Below are positions 27,637 through 37,058 of a DNA stretch of 64,000 nucleotides, one piece after another. Positions within the stretch are counted from its first letter, which is position 1, and every line of letters begins with the position of its first letter. The notes beneath the pieces were generated by a model. The model had not been told where the DNA came from, did no database searches, and worked only from the letters and a program-made list of their open reading frames with translations. Position numbers and translations under genes: made by a program. Source of the DNA: MWDV01 sp002070715 (GTDB taxonomy: Bacteria; Verrucomicrobiota; Verrucomicrobiia; Limisphaerales; MWDV01); contig DAONTI010000003.1 of the NCBI GenBank assembly GCA_035411585.1, forward strand, positions 130,829-194,828, in the 5' to 3' direction.

Positions 27637-30600
27637 GGTGCTGGGGCAAAGGCAGAATCAATTTAACGCGGGTGCCCTGGCCGGGGGCGGTGGTGATCCG
27701 ACATTCCCCGCCGAGTGAACGCAAACGATGGTTCAAGCCGGCGAGGCCCCGGGAGCGATCGGTTTCATTCCGGGCCACGGCCTGATCACGGATTTCCGTT
27801 TGGAAACCGCAGCCGTTGTCGGTGATGGTAATCTCGATTTGTCCGGAGTGACAAACCATGCCGGCGCTGACCTGCGTGGCTTGCGCATGTTTCAACACAT
27901 TCGCCAAGACTTCTTCAAACGCCAGAAAGAGGTTGTGCCGGGTCTCCGCCGAAAGCGAAACCGGCGGCAAGTTCTCCGGAAATGCCAGCTGACATTGAAT
28001 GGGGGTATTCTGAAAGTATTCCGCGGCGTAGCGGTTCAAGTAGGCCGACAGTTTTTCCAGCGAATCATGGCGGGGATTGACCGCCCACAACATCCGGTCG
28101 AGGGATTGCAACAGATCACGCGCCGTTTTGGAGATGGCATCCAAGGCACCGCTCGGCGCCGGGCCGGCGGGCGCTTCGCTTTTGGCCAATTCACTCAAGA
28201 AAGAGACGCGCGCCAGCTTGGCGCCGATTTCATCGTGCATATCCCGCGCGATGCGGGTTCGCTCGCGTTCCATGGCGTGCCCGCGCTCCAACCGCTCCAT
28301 TTCGAGCCGATGCCGATGACGCAACAGCAGCGTCACTCCGAGCGCCAAAAGGCCGCAGATCAGACCGATCAAGAGCGCGCGGAACCACCAGGTTTCCCAG
28401 AAGAAGGGCAGAACGAGAAAGGCCACGCTGGCCCCGGTTTCGTTCCAAATGCCATCGCTGTTGGCCGCCCGCACTTGAAAACGATAGCTCCCTGGCAGCA
28501 GCGGGCCGTAGCCGATGACCCGTTGGTGCATGCTTTCGCGCCATTGTTTTTCCACGCCCTCCAACCGCCAGCGGCAACGCACTTTGTCCGGGGCGGTGAA
28601 ATCAATGGCGGTAAACCGGAATTCGAGAAAGGGACGCCCGGGTTCAATCCGCAACGGCGCGGGCATCGTCGCGCCCGTTTCTTCAGCGGCCTGCGCCGGG
28701 AATTCCCGCGCCCGGCCGTTCACGCGGATTTCTTCAATAATCACCGGGGGCGGCCGTCGGTTCACCATCAATTCCCGCGGATTGACGACCGCCAATCCCT
28801 TGACCGTCGTGAACCACAGCCGTCCATCCTGCGCGCGCCAACACGACGGCTGGAACCAACCCGAATAGGCTTGCGCAGGCAAACCATCAAAACGGCCATG
28901 CATGGAGAACGCAATATCGCCCGCAGCCCCCGCCGCAAGTTTTTTCAAGTCGGGTTTGGCCGCCCGAAACAATCCCGCGTAGGTGGCCACCCATAGGTTG
29001 TCCGCGTCATCATCCAGGAGCTGGGTGATGCTGTTGTCGGGCAGTCCTTGATCGGTGGTGATTCGGGTGAAAGTCCCCTGCTCAAAGCGCAACAGGCCGC
29101 CGCCCAACGTGCCGATCCAGACGCCCTGGGTATCCGGCAACAGGGCGGACACGCGCGCGTTCGGCCATTCCGGCGGCGGATGATAACGTACCAGCGTGGT
29201 CCCGGTCGCCCGCCAAAGATCACCCGGTTCGGTGCCCAGCCACAACGTGCCGCGCGGCCCTTCCGCCAGCGCGCGGACGCCGATGTTTTCCTCAAACCCA
29301 GCCTCGTGGCCGAGCATGGTCATCCGCCCGTGGTGAAAATAATAGGCCCCGGACCCGTTGCAGAACCAGACCCGGCCCTGGCTGTCCTGCATCATGGCGT
29401 TGGCCACGTGGTCCCGCAGACGTTCCAAGGGAAAAGACAGCGCCGCCTCGTGATTGACGCGGTGGACTTCCGCCTGCGAAAAACGAAAGACGTTCCCTTG
29501 CAGCGTTCCAATCCAGATGCCGTCCGTGGCATCCGGGCAAACCGTCACACTTTCAATCAAGGGATCCGGCTGGGGAGTCAGCGGCACGGACACAAATTGG
29601 TTGCCCTCTTTGCGGGCCAGACCGCCATTCGCCGTGCCCACCCAAATGGTGCCTTGCGCATCTTCACATACGGATTGCGCCACGTCCCCCGGCACCCCCT
29701 CCGCGGTGGTAAACTGCTTGAATTGACGGCGGCGCACGCGCGCCAAACCGGATTCCTTGGTGCCCACCCAGATATTGCCTGCATTGTCTTCCCACCAACA
29801 GGTGATGAACCGGCTGGGCAACCCTGCCGCCCGCGTAAGCAACACCGCCCCGCCTGTGGCGCTAACATGCCACAGCCCGGCGCCGTACTCGATCACCCAT
29901 AACCCGCCCTGCGAATCGGCGAAAAATCGCAGGGGTTGATTGCTTTCCGCCGGTTGAAATTGGTCTGCGGAAAGAAGGGGCTGCTCGCGCAAAGTTTTCC
30001 ACAACTGCCGACCGTTCCAAAGCCACAATCCGCCATCGGACGCGGCCACCATCCGCCGGATGCCGGACATCGCCGGGCCGTTGTCCTGTTCCCGCGGCAC
30101 GAAGCCAGCCGGGGTTATCGTGCCGAATTCTTTCGCTGTGGCGAGCCAGAGTTCGCCCGCGGAATCCCGCGCCAGGGTTTGGGCCGGCGACGGGATCGGA
30201 ATGACCCGGGCGCGATGACCTTCCGTCCCCGACAAGGCCAGCCGGGCGACTTGGCGCGCGTCCGTGATGTACCAGAGGGCGTTCTCGCGATCCCGCACGA
30301 AAGCGGGGGGCAACGGCGCCAGTGGCGGCGGGTCCAGGTCAATGAGCTCGGCAGCGTTCAGTTCGCCCTGTCGGGGCACGCGGAAAACGGCGGGATGAAA
30401 CGATGCCAGATACACCCCGTCCGATGCTTCCGCCACGAGATGCAAGGGATGCCAGCGCGGCGCGGCGGTACGGTCGCGGACCAGTTGAAATTTTCCTCCG
30501 GCGAGCGTGGTGATGGATTCGTTTCCGGTGGTCAGCCAGAGCGTCCCGCGCGCATCCACGCTCAAGGTTTCCACCTCCACATCCCTTAATTCCGGCGTGG

Positions 30601-30871
30601 TCTGCGGGTTGAAGACCACGAAACGCGTGCCGTCAAAGCGGGCCAGACCGCCGCTGCGCGTGCCCACCCACAGGTAACCATCCGGCGTTTGCGTCAGGCA
30701 ATTGACCGAGCTTTGGGGCAGACCGTCCTCGGAACTCCAAACATGGATCAGGTAATCGGCGGCGGTACGCGGTTCGGGCAACGGCGGCGCCGGCGCCCCC
30801 GCAGCCGAAAAGACGCCCGCCAGCAAAGCCAGCCGCAACCCACCATGAACGAGGCCCGCAATGTTGGTCAT
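27626..30871 (-). CDS. Two-component sensor histidine kinase with beta-propeller sensor
   Basis: 1081 aa. An N-terminal signal/anchor segment is followed by many regulator-propeller repeats of the form GxLWVGTxxGLAR or GxIWIGTxxG (residues ~40-650), forming one or two extracytoplasmic propellers. A Y_Y_Y-type Ig domain (~690-770) leads to a transmembrane helix (FRALLIGLICGLLALGVTLLL). The HisKA_3 phospho-acceptor is H879 in RDMHDEIGAKL. The HATPase domain has N-box FEEVLANVLKHA, TDNGCGF and a terminal GQGTRVKLILPLP. The architecture is like hybrid-type polysaccharide sensors but with a separate LuxR regulator. A polysaccharide-derived ligand is plausible, but this is inferred. Confidence 0.92.
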   Translation of the reverse strand: MTNIAGLVHGGLRLALLAGVFSAAGAPAPPLPEPRTAADYLIHVWSSEDGLPQSSVNCLTQTPDGYLWVGTRSGGLARFDGTRFVVFNPQTTPELRDVEVETLSVDARGTLWLTTGNESITTLAGGKFQLVRDRTAAPRWHPLHLVAEASDGVYLASFHPAVFRVPRQGELNAAELIDLDPPPLAPLPPAFVRDRENALWYITDARQVARLALSGTEGHRARVIPIPSPAQTLARDSAGELWLATAKEFGTITPAGFVPREQDNGPAMSGIRRMVAASDGGLWLWNGRQLWKTLREQPLLSADQFQPAESNQPLRFFADSQGGLWVIEYGAGLWHVSATGGAVLLTRAAGLPSRFITCWWEDNAGNIWVGTKESGLARVRRRQFKQFTTAEGVPGDVAQSVCEDAQGTIWVGTANGGLARKEGNQFVSVPLTPQPDPLIESVTVCPDATDGIWIGTLQGNVFRFSQAEVHRVNHEAALSFPLERLRDHVANAMMQDSQGRVWFCNGSGAYYFHHGRMTMLGHEAGFEENIGVRALAEGPRGTLWLGTEPGDLWRATGTTLVRYHPPPEWPNARVSALLPDTQGVWIGTLGGGLLRFEQGTFTRITTDQGLPDNSITQLLDDDADNLWVATYAGLFRAAKPDLKKLAAGAAGDIAFSMHGRFDGLPAQAYSGWFQPSCWRAQDGRLWFTTVKGLAVVNPRELMVNRRPPPVIIEEIRVNGRAREFPAQAAEETGATMPAPLRIEPGRPFLEFRFTAIDFTAPDKVRCRWRLEGVEKQWRESMHQRVIGYGPLLPGSYRFQVRAANSDGIWNETGASVAFLVLPFFWETWWFRALLIGLICGLLALGVTLLLRHRHRLEMERLERGHAMERERTRIARDMHDEIGAKLARVSFLSELAKSEAPAGPAPSGALDAISKTARDLLQSLDRMLWAVNPRHDSLEKLSAYLNRYAAEYFQNTPIQCQLAFPENLPPVSLSAETRHNLFLAFEEVLANVLKHAQATQVSAGMVCHSGQIEITITDNGCGFQTEIRDQAVARNETDRSRGLAGLNHRLRSLGGECRITTAPGQGTRVKLILPLPQHHDD

Positions 30872-30980
30872 GCCAGGGCCAGACTACGCCAAGGCGGCGC
30901 GGGCGGGCGAGCCGAAAGGGCAGCGCGCCAAACGGTGCCGTCCGCTTCCGCCAATGGGGTTCCGCAGCGGAGTACACAAC

Positions 30981-31013
30981 AAAGGCGGGACGCCCGGCGA
31001 CGTCCCGCCTTTT
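30981..31013 (-). terminator. Bidirectional intrinsic terminator after the second LamG exoprotein
   Basis: Perfect 12-bp stem AAAGGCGGGACG/CGTCCCGCCTTT (30981-30992 and 31001-31012) with an 8-nt loop, and T-runs on either strand (TTTT on plus, TTTGTTG on minus). It lies 22 nt beyond the stop of the minus-strand LamG gene and about 110 nt before the sensor kinase start, so the kinase probably has its own promoter. Confidence 0.78.
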
Positions 31014-31034
31014 CGGGGTTGGCTGATGAATCTG

Positions 31035-33890
31035 TTATTGCTTCAGCCGGTAATAGGTCGGCGTTGCCGAAATCGGCAGGGTTACACTGGCCAGCCCCTC
31101 GGCAATGTTGACGGTGCCCGCAACCGGCGTCCACGTGCCGCCCGACAGATCGGTGGTGGATTCCAAGTTGAATCCGGTGGCGTTTGCGGGCCATTTGAGC
31201 GTGAGCTGGTTCCCGGCGGCGGCAATCCGCAGCGCCGGTCCGGGAATCACATCCGGACCCGCGGCGTAGAGGTTCGCAACCTGCCCGGGCGTCAGGGCGC
31301 CGTTCCAGAAGCGCAGCTCGTCATACGCACCGTTGAACATGGCATCGGGCCATTGATCCCGGGCCAGCCAGTTGTCCTGATCTCCCAAATCGGACCAGAG
31401 CCGGTTATTGTGGCCCGAAGCAATCAGTTGACCGTTGAAATACAGCTTGTCCAGTTGCCGGTCTTGATCGTGAGTGACCACCACTTGGCACAACACGTTC
31501 TCGGGCATCCCGGGCCCGGTGAGCACGAGGCCTCCCGGGAACCACTCCATCCGCAAGGACCCGTTAATGCCATCCCGGGGGCAGAGCATGATGTAATTGC
31601 CTCCGCCCGAGGACACTCCCGGAGTTGCCGCGACGCCGAAATCATAGATTTCCTGCCACACCGCACCGCCGTGGAACACCACCCAACATTCAATGCTGGC
31701 TTGATTAGGCAAGCCGGTCACGAGGCCTTGCCACGCCGGGAAAGAAACCCAGCCACTGGCCGGTGTCGGTTGCCCCTCTACGGGCGGAGGGTTGCCGGCG
31801 GGAGTGATCATCCGGCTGCCGGTGAGCGTGACCGGACCGTGAATCGTGCCATCAATCGAGCCCACCGAATCATGCAAGGTCGTGCCGGAAGTTTCATTGA
31901 ACGTATAACGATGCAACAGGTACGGCCAGCCTTCGGGATCTTCCACGCTGACATTCAAGGTGCTCGTCAGTCCGCCGTAGCTGGCGAAGATGACCGCTCC
32001 GCCCACCTCGCGCGGCACGAACACCGCGGCCGCGATCGTGCCGACAGAGGGATCGCTGCTGCTGATGGTCGTTTGCGCCAAGGTCGCCACATCCACCCCG
32101 GAGATGTTCTCAAAATCAGCCAATACTTGAACCGGAACCCCCGCGCTGTGCACATCCACACTCGTCGAGGGCATCACCACCGTAATGGACTTGAGCGCGC
32201 CGGGGTCGGTGAGGAGAGCGTCGGGGCCCGCCGCGGCGTCAATGGCAATTTGCAAATCGGACGGAACGCCCGAATAAATGCGGAGTTCATCCAAAGTGCC
32301 GTTGAAGTAGGGATCGCCCAATCCGTACCACTGTGATTGGCCAATGTAATTATGTTCATCCGGCAACTCAAAAAGCCGTCCGGTCATGGGGCCGGATGCC
32401 ACTTTGCGGCCGTCCATGAAGATCGAGGCCGTCCCGCGCGTGTAGTCATAGGTAATGGTCACAAAGCAATCCTGGTTAAGCGGCAAGGGCGTGGGCGCGT
32501 CCAGGGTGGCGGCATTGAAATCCAAACGCAATTTACCCGTCACCGGGTTGTTGGGAATCAGATTGAAGAACCGGTCGCCGACACCGTCATTATTGCGCCC
32601 GAAGGTCAACAATTCCGCCCAACTGGAGTAGGCGTCATGGCCATTCACCCAAATTTGGAAGGTGGCATTCGTCAGACTGCCGACCATCCCGGGCGGCAAC
32701 GCGACATAGGCCGTGCTCAGGTTCCCATCCAGGTTGAGCTGGCCCGTCCCGGTCAGGCCAGCGGTATCCGATTGATTGATCAACGTCCCATTCGCCCCGC
32801 CCACCGAATCGGTGATGGTGGTGGATTCAGGAGCGCCGTCGAAGCTGTAACGATGCAACAACACCACCGGCTCGCTGCCGACGGTCAATTCCAGAGTGGT
32901 CACCAAGGATTGGTATTCGGCTTGGAGCATGGTCGTGCCTAGGCCCACGGCGTGGATATTGCCATCGGCATCAAACACCGCCACAGCGGGATCCGACGAG
33001 GTGTAAACGATGCCCGGGAGGGTGGCGATATTCACCTGATTCGTCAGGCCCGTGTACGTGGCCAGCAGGCTGGGGGGGGTTCGGCTGTTCACAAAAACAT
33101 TGGGCGCGTTGTTGAATTGAATGGCCGTCAGGTCTCCCGCCGCGCCGGTGAGGGATTCCGGGCCCGCTTCGTAATTCGCCGCCACCTGCACGAGGTCCAC
33201 AGGATGGTTGTAAATGCGTAATTCATCAATGGCCCCCGCATAGTAGGCGTCGGCGGCGAACTGCGAGCGTCCGATGAAGTTGTTGTAAGTGGGGCCGACC
33301 CGTTGGGGGGTCATGGTGAAATTCCGCGCGAAGGCCACCTGCACACCGTTGTCATAGAGCGCCGCCGTCTGGGCGTCGGCGTCCACAGTGAAAACGAGGT
33401 GGTGCAATTCGCCCGGCGCCGGTTGTGAACCGGTCACCCATTGATTGGCGCCGTCGCCGTTCAAGTTTCCTTGGTAACCGCCGTTGGCGTTGAGAGTGAT
33501 AAAGGTCCAAGTCAGGCCATCGCCCCCCGCGCCTTTGCCGCCGGTGCTGGTGCCGAAATCAATCAGGCGGGCCCAAGCGGGATGACTTTCCGGCGTGGTC
33601 CAAACCTCGAAAGTGATGGAGGTGTAATCGCTGATCAGATCGTCCGGCAGGTAAACAAATCCCCCCATCCCGTTCAGCCAGACGGTGCCGTCCCCGGGAT
33701 ACGAAGCGCCGGGGTACAAATCCCCGGTTGCCCCGCTCACGGTATCCACCGCGTTGGTACTGTCCGTCGGGTCGTTGAAGCTGTACCGGTGTGTCAAGGC
33801 TGCCTGGGCCACCGAGAGGGCGAGCAGGAGCGCGAGGGCGCCAAGGCCCCGCCGCGTTTGCGGGGCGAATCGAGATAATTTTTTTCTCAT
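31035..33890 (-). CDS. Secreted protein with three LamG / bacterial Ig-like modules
   Basis: 951 aa. A signal peptide (GLGALALLLALSVAQA) precedes three LamG domains, each starting with HRYSF or HRYTF and ending with NxxxDELRI/RF..(~33-240, 347-560, 662-870). The first two are followed by bacterial Ig-like (Big_2-type) domains with SSDPAVAVFDADGNIHAVG and SSDPSVGTIAA. The last ~70 residues form a fibronectin-like tail (LTLKWPANATGFNLESTTD) ending PTYYRLKQ. No catalytic residues were seen; surface carbohydrate or matrix binding is likely. It is divergent from a pseudopilin across a long inverted repeat. Confidence 0.83.
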   Translation of the reverse strand: MRKKLSRFAPQTRRGLGALALLLALSVAQAALTHRYSFNDPTDSTNAVDTVSGATGDLYPGASYPGDGTVWLNGMGGFVYLPDDLISDYTSITFEVWTTPESHPAWARLIDFGTSTGGKGAGGDGLTWTFITLNANGGYQGNLNGDGANQWVTGSQPAPGELHHLVFTVDADAQTAALYDNGVQVAFARNFTMTPQRVGPTYNNFIGRSQFAADAYYAGAIDELRIYNHPVDLVQVAANYEAGPESLTGAAGDLTAIQFNNAPNVFVNSRTPPSLLATYTGLTNQVNIATLPGIVYTSSDPAVAVFDADGNIHAVGLGTTMLQAEYQSLVTTLELTVGSEPVVLLHRYSFDGAPESTTITDSVGGANGTLINQSDTAGLTGTGQLNLDGNLSTAYVALPPGMVGSLTNATFQIWVNGHDAYSSWAELLTFGRNNDGVGDRFFNLIPNNPVTGKLRLDFNAATLDAPTPLPLNQDCFVTITYDYTRGTASIFMDGRKVASGPMTGRLFELPDEHNYIGQSQWYGLGDPYFNGTLDELRIYSGVPSDLQIAIDAAAGPDALLTDPGALKSITVVMPSTSVDVHSAGVPVQVLADFENISGVDVATLAQTTISSSDPSVGTIAAAVFVPREVGGAVIFASYGGLTSTLNVSVEDPEGWPYLLHRYTFNETSGTTLHDSVGSIDGTIHGPVTLTGSRMITPAGNPPPVEGQPTPASGWVSFPAWQGLVTGLPNQASIECWVVFHGGAVWQEIYDFGVAATPGVSSGGGNYIMLCPRDGINGSLRMEWFPGGLVLTGPGMPENVLCQVVVTHDQDRQLDKLYFNGQLIASGHNNRLWSDLGDQDNWLARDQWPDAMFNGAYDELRFWNGALTPGQVANLYAAGPDVIPGPALRIAAAGNQLTLKWPANATGFNLESTTDLSGGTWTPVAGTVNIAEGLASVTLPISATPTYYRLKQ

Positions 33891-33953
33891 AGCGTTGAAT
33901 TTGGTGCTGAATTAGGATAACTTGCGTCCAATCTAAGCGCGGTGCGGCTTGGC

Positions 33954-34010
33954 GTCAAGGCGCATGAACTGGCCTCACGTCAGCGGCGAGGCCAGTTCAT
34001 GCGCCATGAC
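33954..34010. repeat. Long near-perfect inverted repeat in a divergent promoter region
   Basis: The arms GGCGCATGAACTGGCCTC (33959-33976) and its exact reverse complement (33988-34005) form an 18-bp perfect stem with an 11-nt loop. After one A-A mismatch, four more pairs (GTCA/TGAC) extend it to 22 of 23. It has no T-run on either strand and lies between two divergent genes, so it is not an ordinary terminator. It could be a regulator operator, a cruciform, or a REP/MITE-type repeat. Confidence 0.8.
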
Positions 34011-34057
34011 AAAGGGACGCGCAGCCGCCTAGAATCAAACCACCGTGGCGGTGTGTG

Positions 34058-35032
34058 ATGGTGTGTGAAGCCGTAATGCCTGAAGCGCTTGTGAAAATAA
34101 TGACGCATTCAATGTCCGCCTCCTCGCCCGGGCTGCAATCCGCAGGGCCCGGATACGGGGGCGCCCGGAAACCTGTTTCCGGTTTTACCCTGATCGAACT
34201 TCTGGTGGTCATTGCGATTATTGCCATCCTGGCGGCGATGCTGCTGCCGGCGTTGACGCGCGCCAAAGCCAAAGCCAAACAGGCATCGTGCATGAGCAAC
34301 ATGCGGCAAATCGGGATCGCCGGTCTCATGTACATCGGCGAGTACCATCAATATCCGGGCTGTTTATCCACCCCAGCCGGCGGTTCCGCCAAATACTATT
34401 ATGTCTGGCCCACCCGCTTGTACAACTACATGAGCGGCAACCGGAAGGCGTTCTCCTGTCCGGCCGCCCAGCCGTGGACAGCTTGGGACATTGATCTCAA
34501 CGTGAATAGCACGGGCCAGCGCATGTTGGGCGGGCCGGGGCCGGGCGGCGTGCATGATCCGTGGGCCATTACTGCCACCTCTTATTTTTCGCTCGGCTAC
34601 AATGATTGGGGGATTCACTTCCAGAATGGCGTGGAAGCCATTACCCGGCCGCAACTGGGCTTGGGCGGCGATATTGACGGCTCCCTGCACCAAGGGCCCA
34701 TCCGCGACACCATGGTGAAAAAACCCGCCGATATGATCTGGATATGCGACGTGCCCTCCGTGCCGCAAACCATCACGCCGCTCTTCAACGGTAATTGTGA
34801 ACCGGCGGACGTAAAGACGGTTTCCGGTCATTCCGCCTGCCCGGCCAACCGGCACAATTATCGCACGGACATCTTGTTCTGCGATGGCCACGTAGAAGCC
34901 CCCAAGCGCAATGATGTGCGCCACCCCGCGAACCGCACCTGGCGCGCCCGTTGGAACAACGACAACGATCCGCACATGGAGGCGGGGTATTGGCCGGCCA
35001 ATCCCGCGTGGATTAATACCTTGGACCAATAG
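34058..35032 (+). CDS. Type II secretion/pilin-like protein with N-terminal methylation motif
   Basis: About 324 aa. After a leader ending KPVSG comes FTLIELLVVIAIIAILAAM, the prepilin cleavage and hydrophobic helix, then KAKQASCMSNMRQIGIAGLMYIGEY, typical of this pseudopilin family. The C-terminal part has RHNYRTDILFCDGHVEAPKR (H-x...FxDGHV), the family's terminal signature. The start is uncertain: GTG 34055, ATG 34058 and ATG 34100 are all in frame, and the last gives a leader of usual length. It is divergent from the LamG exoprotein at 31035-33890, echoing the pseudopilin/LamG pairing at 15.7-21.2 kb. Confidence 0.85.
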   Translation: MVCEAVMPEALVKIMTHSMSASSPGLQSAGPGYGGARKPVSGFTLIELLVVIAIIAILAAMLLPALTRAKAKAKQASCMSNMRQIGIAGLMYIGEYHQYPGCLSTPAGGSAKYYYVWPTRLYNYMSGNRKAFSCPAAQPWTAWDIDLNVNSTGQRMLGGPGPGGVHDPWAITATSYFSLGYNDWGIHFQNGVEAITRPQLGLGGDIDGSLHQGPIRDTMVKKPADMIWICDVPSVPQTITPLFNGNCEPADVKTVSGHSACPANRHNYRTDILFCDGHVEAPKRNDVRHPANRTWRARWNNDNDPHMEAGYWPANPAWINTLDQ

Positions 35033-35386
35033 GCCGGGCCGGGACGCCCAGGCACGAATGGCTGGCGGATCGGAGCGCGCGGGTTTTTCATCCGCGCACG
35101 TCCTCCGCTTGGCGTAGAAGCTGCAGTGTAATTTGCCGGAGGCAACCCGCCGGTGGGTGTTGGGTTGGGCTTGAGTGCCCACGCGCGGAGCATGGGCCGT
35201 TCGCGTCGCCGGGACGCAAATTTCCGGTGGTTGTTCTCAGAATTTCAAAAATTGATACGTCAGAAGGGGATTGTCTTGGCGCCGCCCACTGGGGCGATGA
35301 CAATTTTGTCGGGCCTTCCGATGGAATTGCGTTTGACTTGAAACCAAGGCCGTTGATAATCGGTCGCACGCGGGTCAGTTGCAGCT
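35033..35386 (+). other. Intergenic region, nothing recognised
   Basis: 354 bases between the second pseudopilin and the FHA gene. Only short frames of 60-90 codons on either strand, none with a family signature, and no clear terminator or RNA structure was seen. It presumably holds the promoter of the FHA gene. Confidence 0.4.
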
Positions 35387-35899
35387 ATGATAAAGCTTGT
35401 TATCCTCAGTGAAAGCATGGCGGGGCAGTCGCATGAGCTGAAGGTGGAGAAAACCACCATCGGCCGTGTGGAGGATAATACTTTTCCCATCGCCGAGCCG
35501 TCCGTCTCCAGCCATCATTGCGAGGTGTTCCTCCGCGACGCCGGAGTGGTGGTCCGGGATCTCCAATCCACCAACGGCACCTACATCAACGGGGAACGCA
35601 TCACCGAAGCACCACTGTTGCCGGGCCAGGTGCTGCGGTTGGGGCAGGTCGAACTGCGCCTGGAAACCGACGCCACCCAAGCCGCCGCCAAAAAAACGAC
35701 CGGGCCGACCGTGGCCATGCAGCGCGGAGTCAGCCTGAACGAATTGGAATCCGGCGTCAAATCCGGCAGCTTCGACATGACCCGCAAAGGGTTCTCCAAA
35801 AAGGAGGACAAAACCGGCAAGATTTTCTGGGTCGCGGCGGTGGTGGTGGGAGTGGTTATTCTCCTTTTGCTGGTTTACGTCTTCAGCCAGATCAAATAA
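35387..35899 (+). CDS. FHA-domain protein with C-terminal membrane anchor
   Basis: 170 aa. A forkhead-associated domain occupies residues ~1-93: TTIGRVEDNTF supplies the conserved G-R, PSVSSHHCEVFL the S-x-x-H, and DLQSTNGTYINGERI the S-T-N-G-T. This fold binds phosphothreonine peptides. A linker (~95-145) leads to a C-terminal transmembrane helix (IFWVAAVVVGVVILLLLVYVF), so the FHA domain faces the cytoplasm as a tail-anchored protein. No kinase is directly adjacent; a Ser/Thr kinase-like protein lies ~7 kb away. It stands alone between the pseudopilin and the convergent hemB gene. Confidence 0.88.
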   Translation: MIKLVILSESMAGQSHELKVEKTTIGRVEDNTFPIAEPSVSSHHCEVFLRDAGVVVRDLQSTNGTYINGERITEAPLLPGQVLRLGQVELRLETDATQAAAKKTTGPTVAMQRGVSLNELESGVKSGSFDMTRKGFSKKEDKTGKIFWVAAVVVGVVILLLLVYVFSQIK

Positions 35900-35989
35900 C
35901 GCACTGGGAATTTTCCCCCGGAGTTTCCCAACACTTCCCCTTCCCCTGCGGGCAGGCGTCAGCTCTCCGTTGGCGCGTGGACGGAAAGG

Positions 35990-36997
35990 TTATTTTTCCC
36001 GCAACCATTTGGCTGCGTTCACCGCGTCGTAGGTGATTAAAATGTCCGCCCCGGCCCGCCGCATCGCCAGCAGCGTCTCCAAAACCGCCGCCCGTTCCTC
36101 CAGCCAACCCTGCGCGACCGCCGCCTTGATCATCGAATACTCGCCGCTGACCGCATACGCCGCCGTCGGCAGGCCGAAGGTCGTTTTGACGCGGTGGATG
36201 ATGTCCAGGTAAGCCAACGCCGGTTTAACCATGACCAGGTCCGCGCCCTCCTCAATGTCGAGCGCCACTTCCCGCAAGGCTTCGTTCGCGTTCGCGGCAT
36301 CCATTTGATAACTGCGCCGGTCGCCAAACCCGGGGGCGGATTCCGCCGCTTCACGAAACGGCCCGTAAAAGGCGGAGGCATACTTGGCCGCGTAAGCCAG
36401 AATGGGCGTATCCACAAACCCCTGCTGATCCAGTTTCGCGCGGATTGCGGCGACCCGCCCGTCCATCATGTCGCTGGGCGCCACCAGATCCGCCCCCGCC
36501 TCGGCGTGGCTGACCGCCGTCCGGGCCAGCAGTTTGAGCGTGGGATCGTTGAGAATCCGCGGGCCGGATTGGTGCTGCTGCACCACGCCGCAATGCCCGT
36601 GGCTCATGTATTCGCACAGGCAGACATCGGTGATGACCAACAGGTCGGGCCATTCTTTTTTCAGCAGGCGCACCGCCTGTTGCACAATGCCGTCGCGGGC
36701 ATACGCGCCACTGGCTTTGGCGTCTTTCCGCTCCGGGATGCCAAACAACAATACCGCCGGCACTCCAGCGGCCACCGCCACCGCCACTTCGCGCAACAAT
36801 TCATCCGGAGAAAGTTGAAAAACCCCGGGCATCGCGGCGATGGGATGCCGCAGCTTGCGTCCGCTCCGCACAAAGAGCGGCAAAACCAGTTGGGCGACGT
36901 TTAGTTGCGTTTCCCCGACCAGACGGCGCAAGGCGGGAGACTGGCGCAGCCGGCGCGGGCGGCGCACGGGAAAGCTTCCCAAGGCAGGTAGATTCAT
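35990..36997 (-). CDS. hemB: Porphobilinogen synthase (delta-aminolevulinate dehydratase)
   Basis: 335 aa from the ATG at 36997, near the family's ~330; the frame runs 13 codons further upstream. It condenses two 5-aminolevulinate molecules to porphobilinogen in heme biosynthesis. The Schiff-base lysines are K205 (AYAAKYASAFYGPFR) and K258 (LVMVKPALAYLD). The zinc-type cysteine triad is C126/C128/C136 in TDVCLCEYMSHGHCG, so the enzyme should be zinc-dependent rather than Mg-only. APSDMMDGRV is the family signature. It follows aguA on the same strand with a 61-nt gap. Confidence 0.95.
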   Translation of the reverse strand: MNLPALGSFPVRRPRRLRQSPALRRLVGETQLNVAQLVLPLFVRSGRKLRHPIAAMPGVFQLSPDELLREVAVAVAAGVPAVLLFGIPERKDAKASGAYARDGIVQQAVRLLKKEWPDLLVITDVCLCEYMSHGHCGVVQQHQSGPRILNDPTLKLLARTAVSHAEAGADLVAPSDMMDGRVAAIRAKLDQQGFVDTPILAYAAKYASAFYGPFREAAESAPGFGDRRSYQMDAANANEALREVALDIEEGADLVMVKPALAYLDIIHRVKTTFGLPTAAYAVSGEYSMIKAAVAQGWLEERAAVLETLLAMRRAGADILITYDAVNAAKWLREK

Positions 36998-37058
36998 ACG
37001 GTGTTCCAGATTGGGGGCGCGGTCCGCAAAACGCAAACCGCAAGGTGCGCAAGCATCA

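Noticed and set aside
33954..34010. Treating the long inverted repeat as a terminator
   Set aside because: No T-run on either strand, and it lies between gene starts, not ends.
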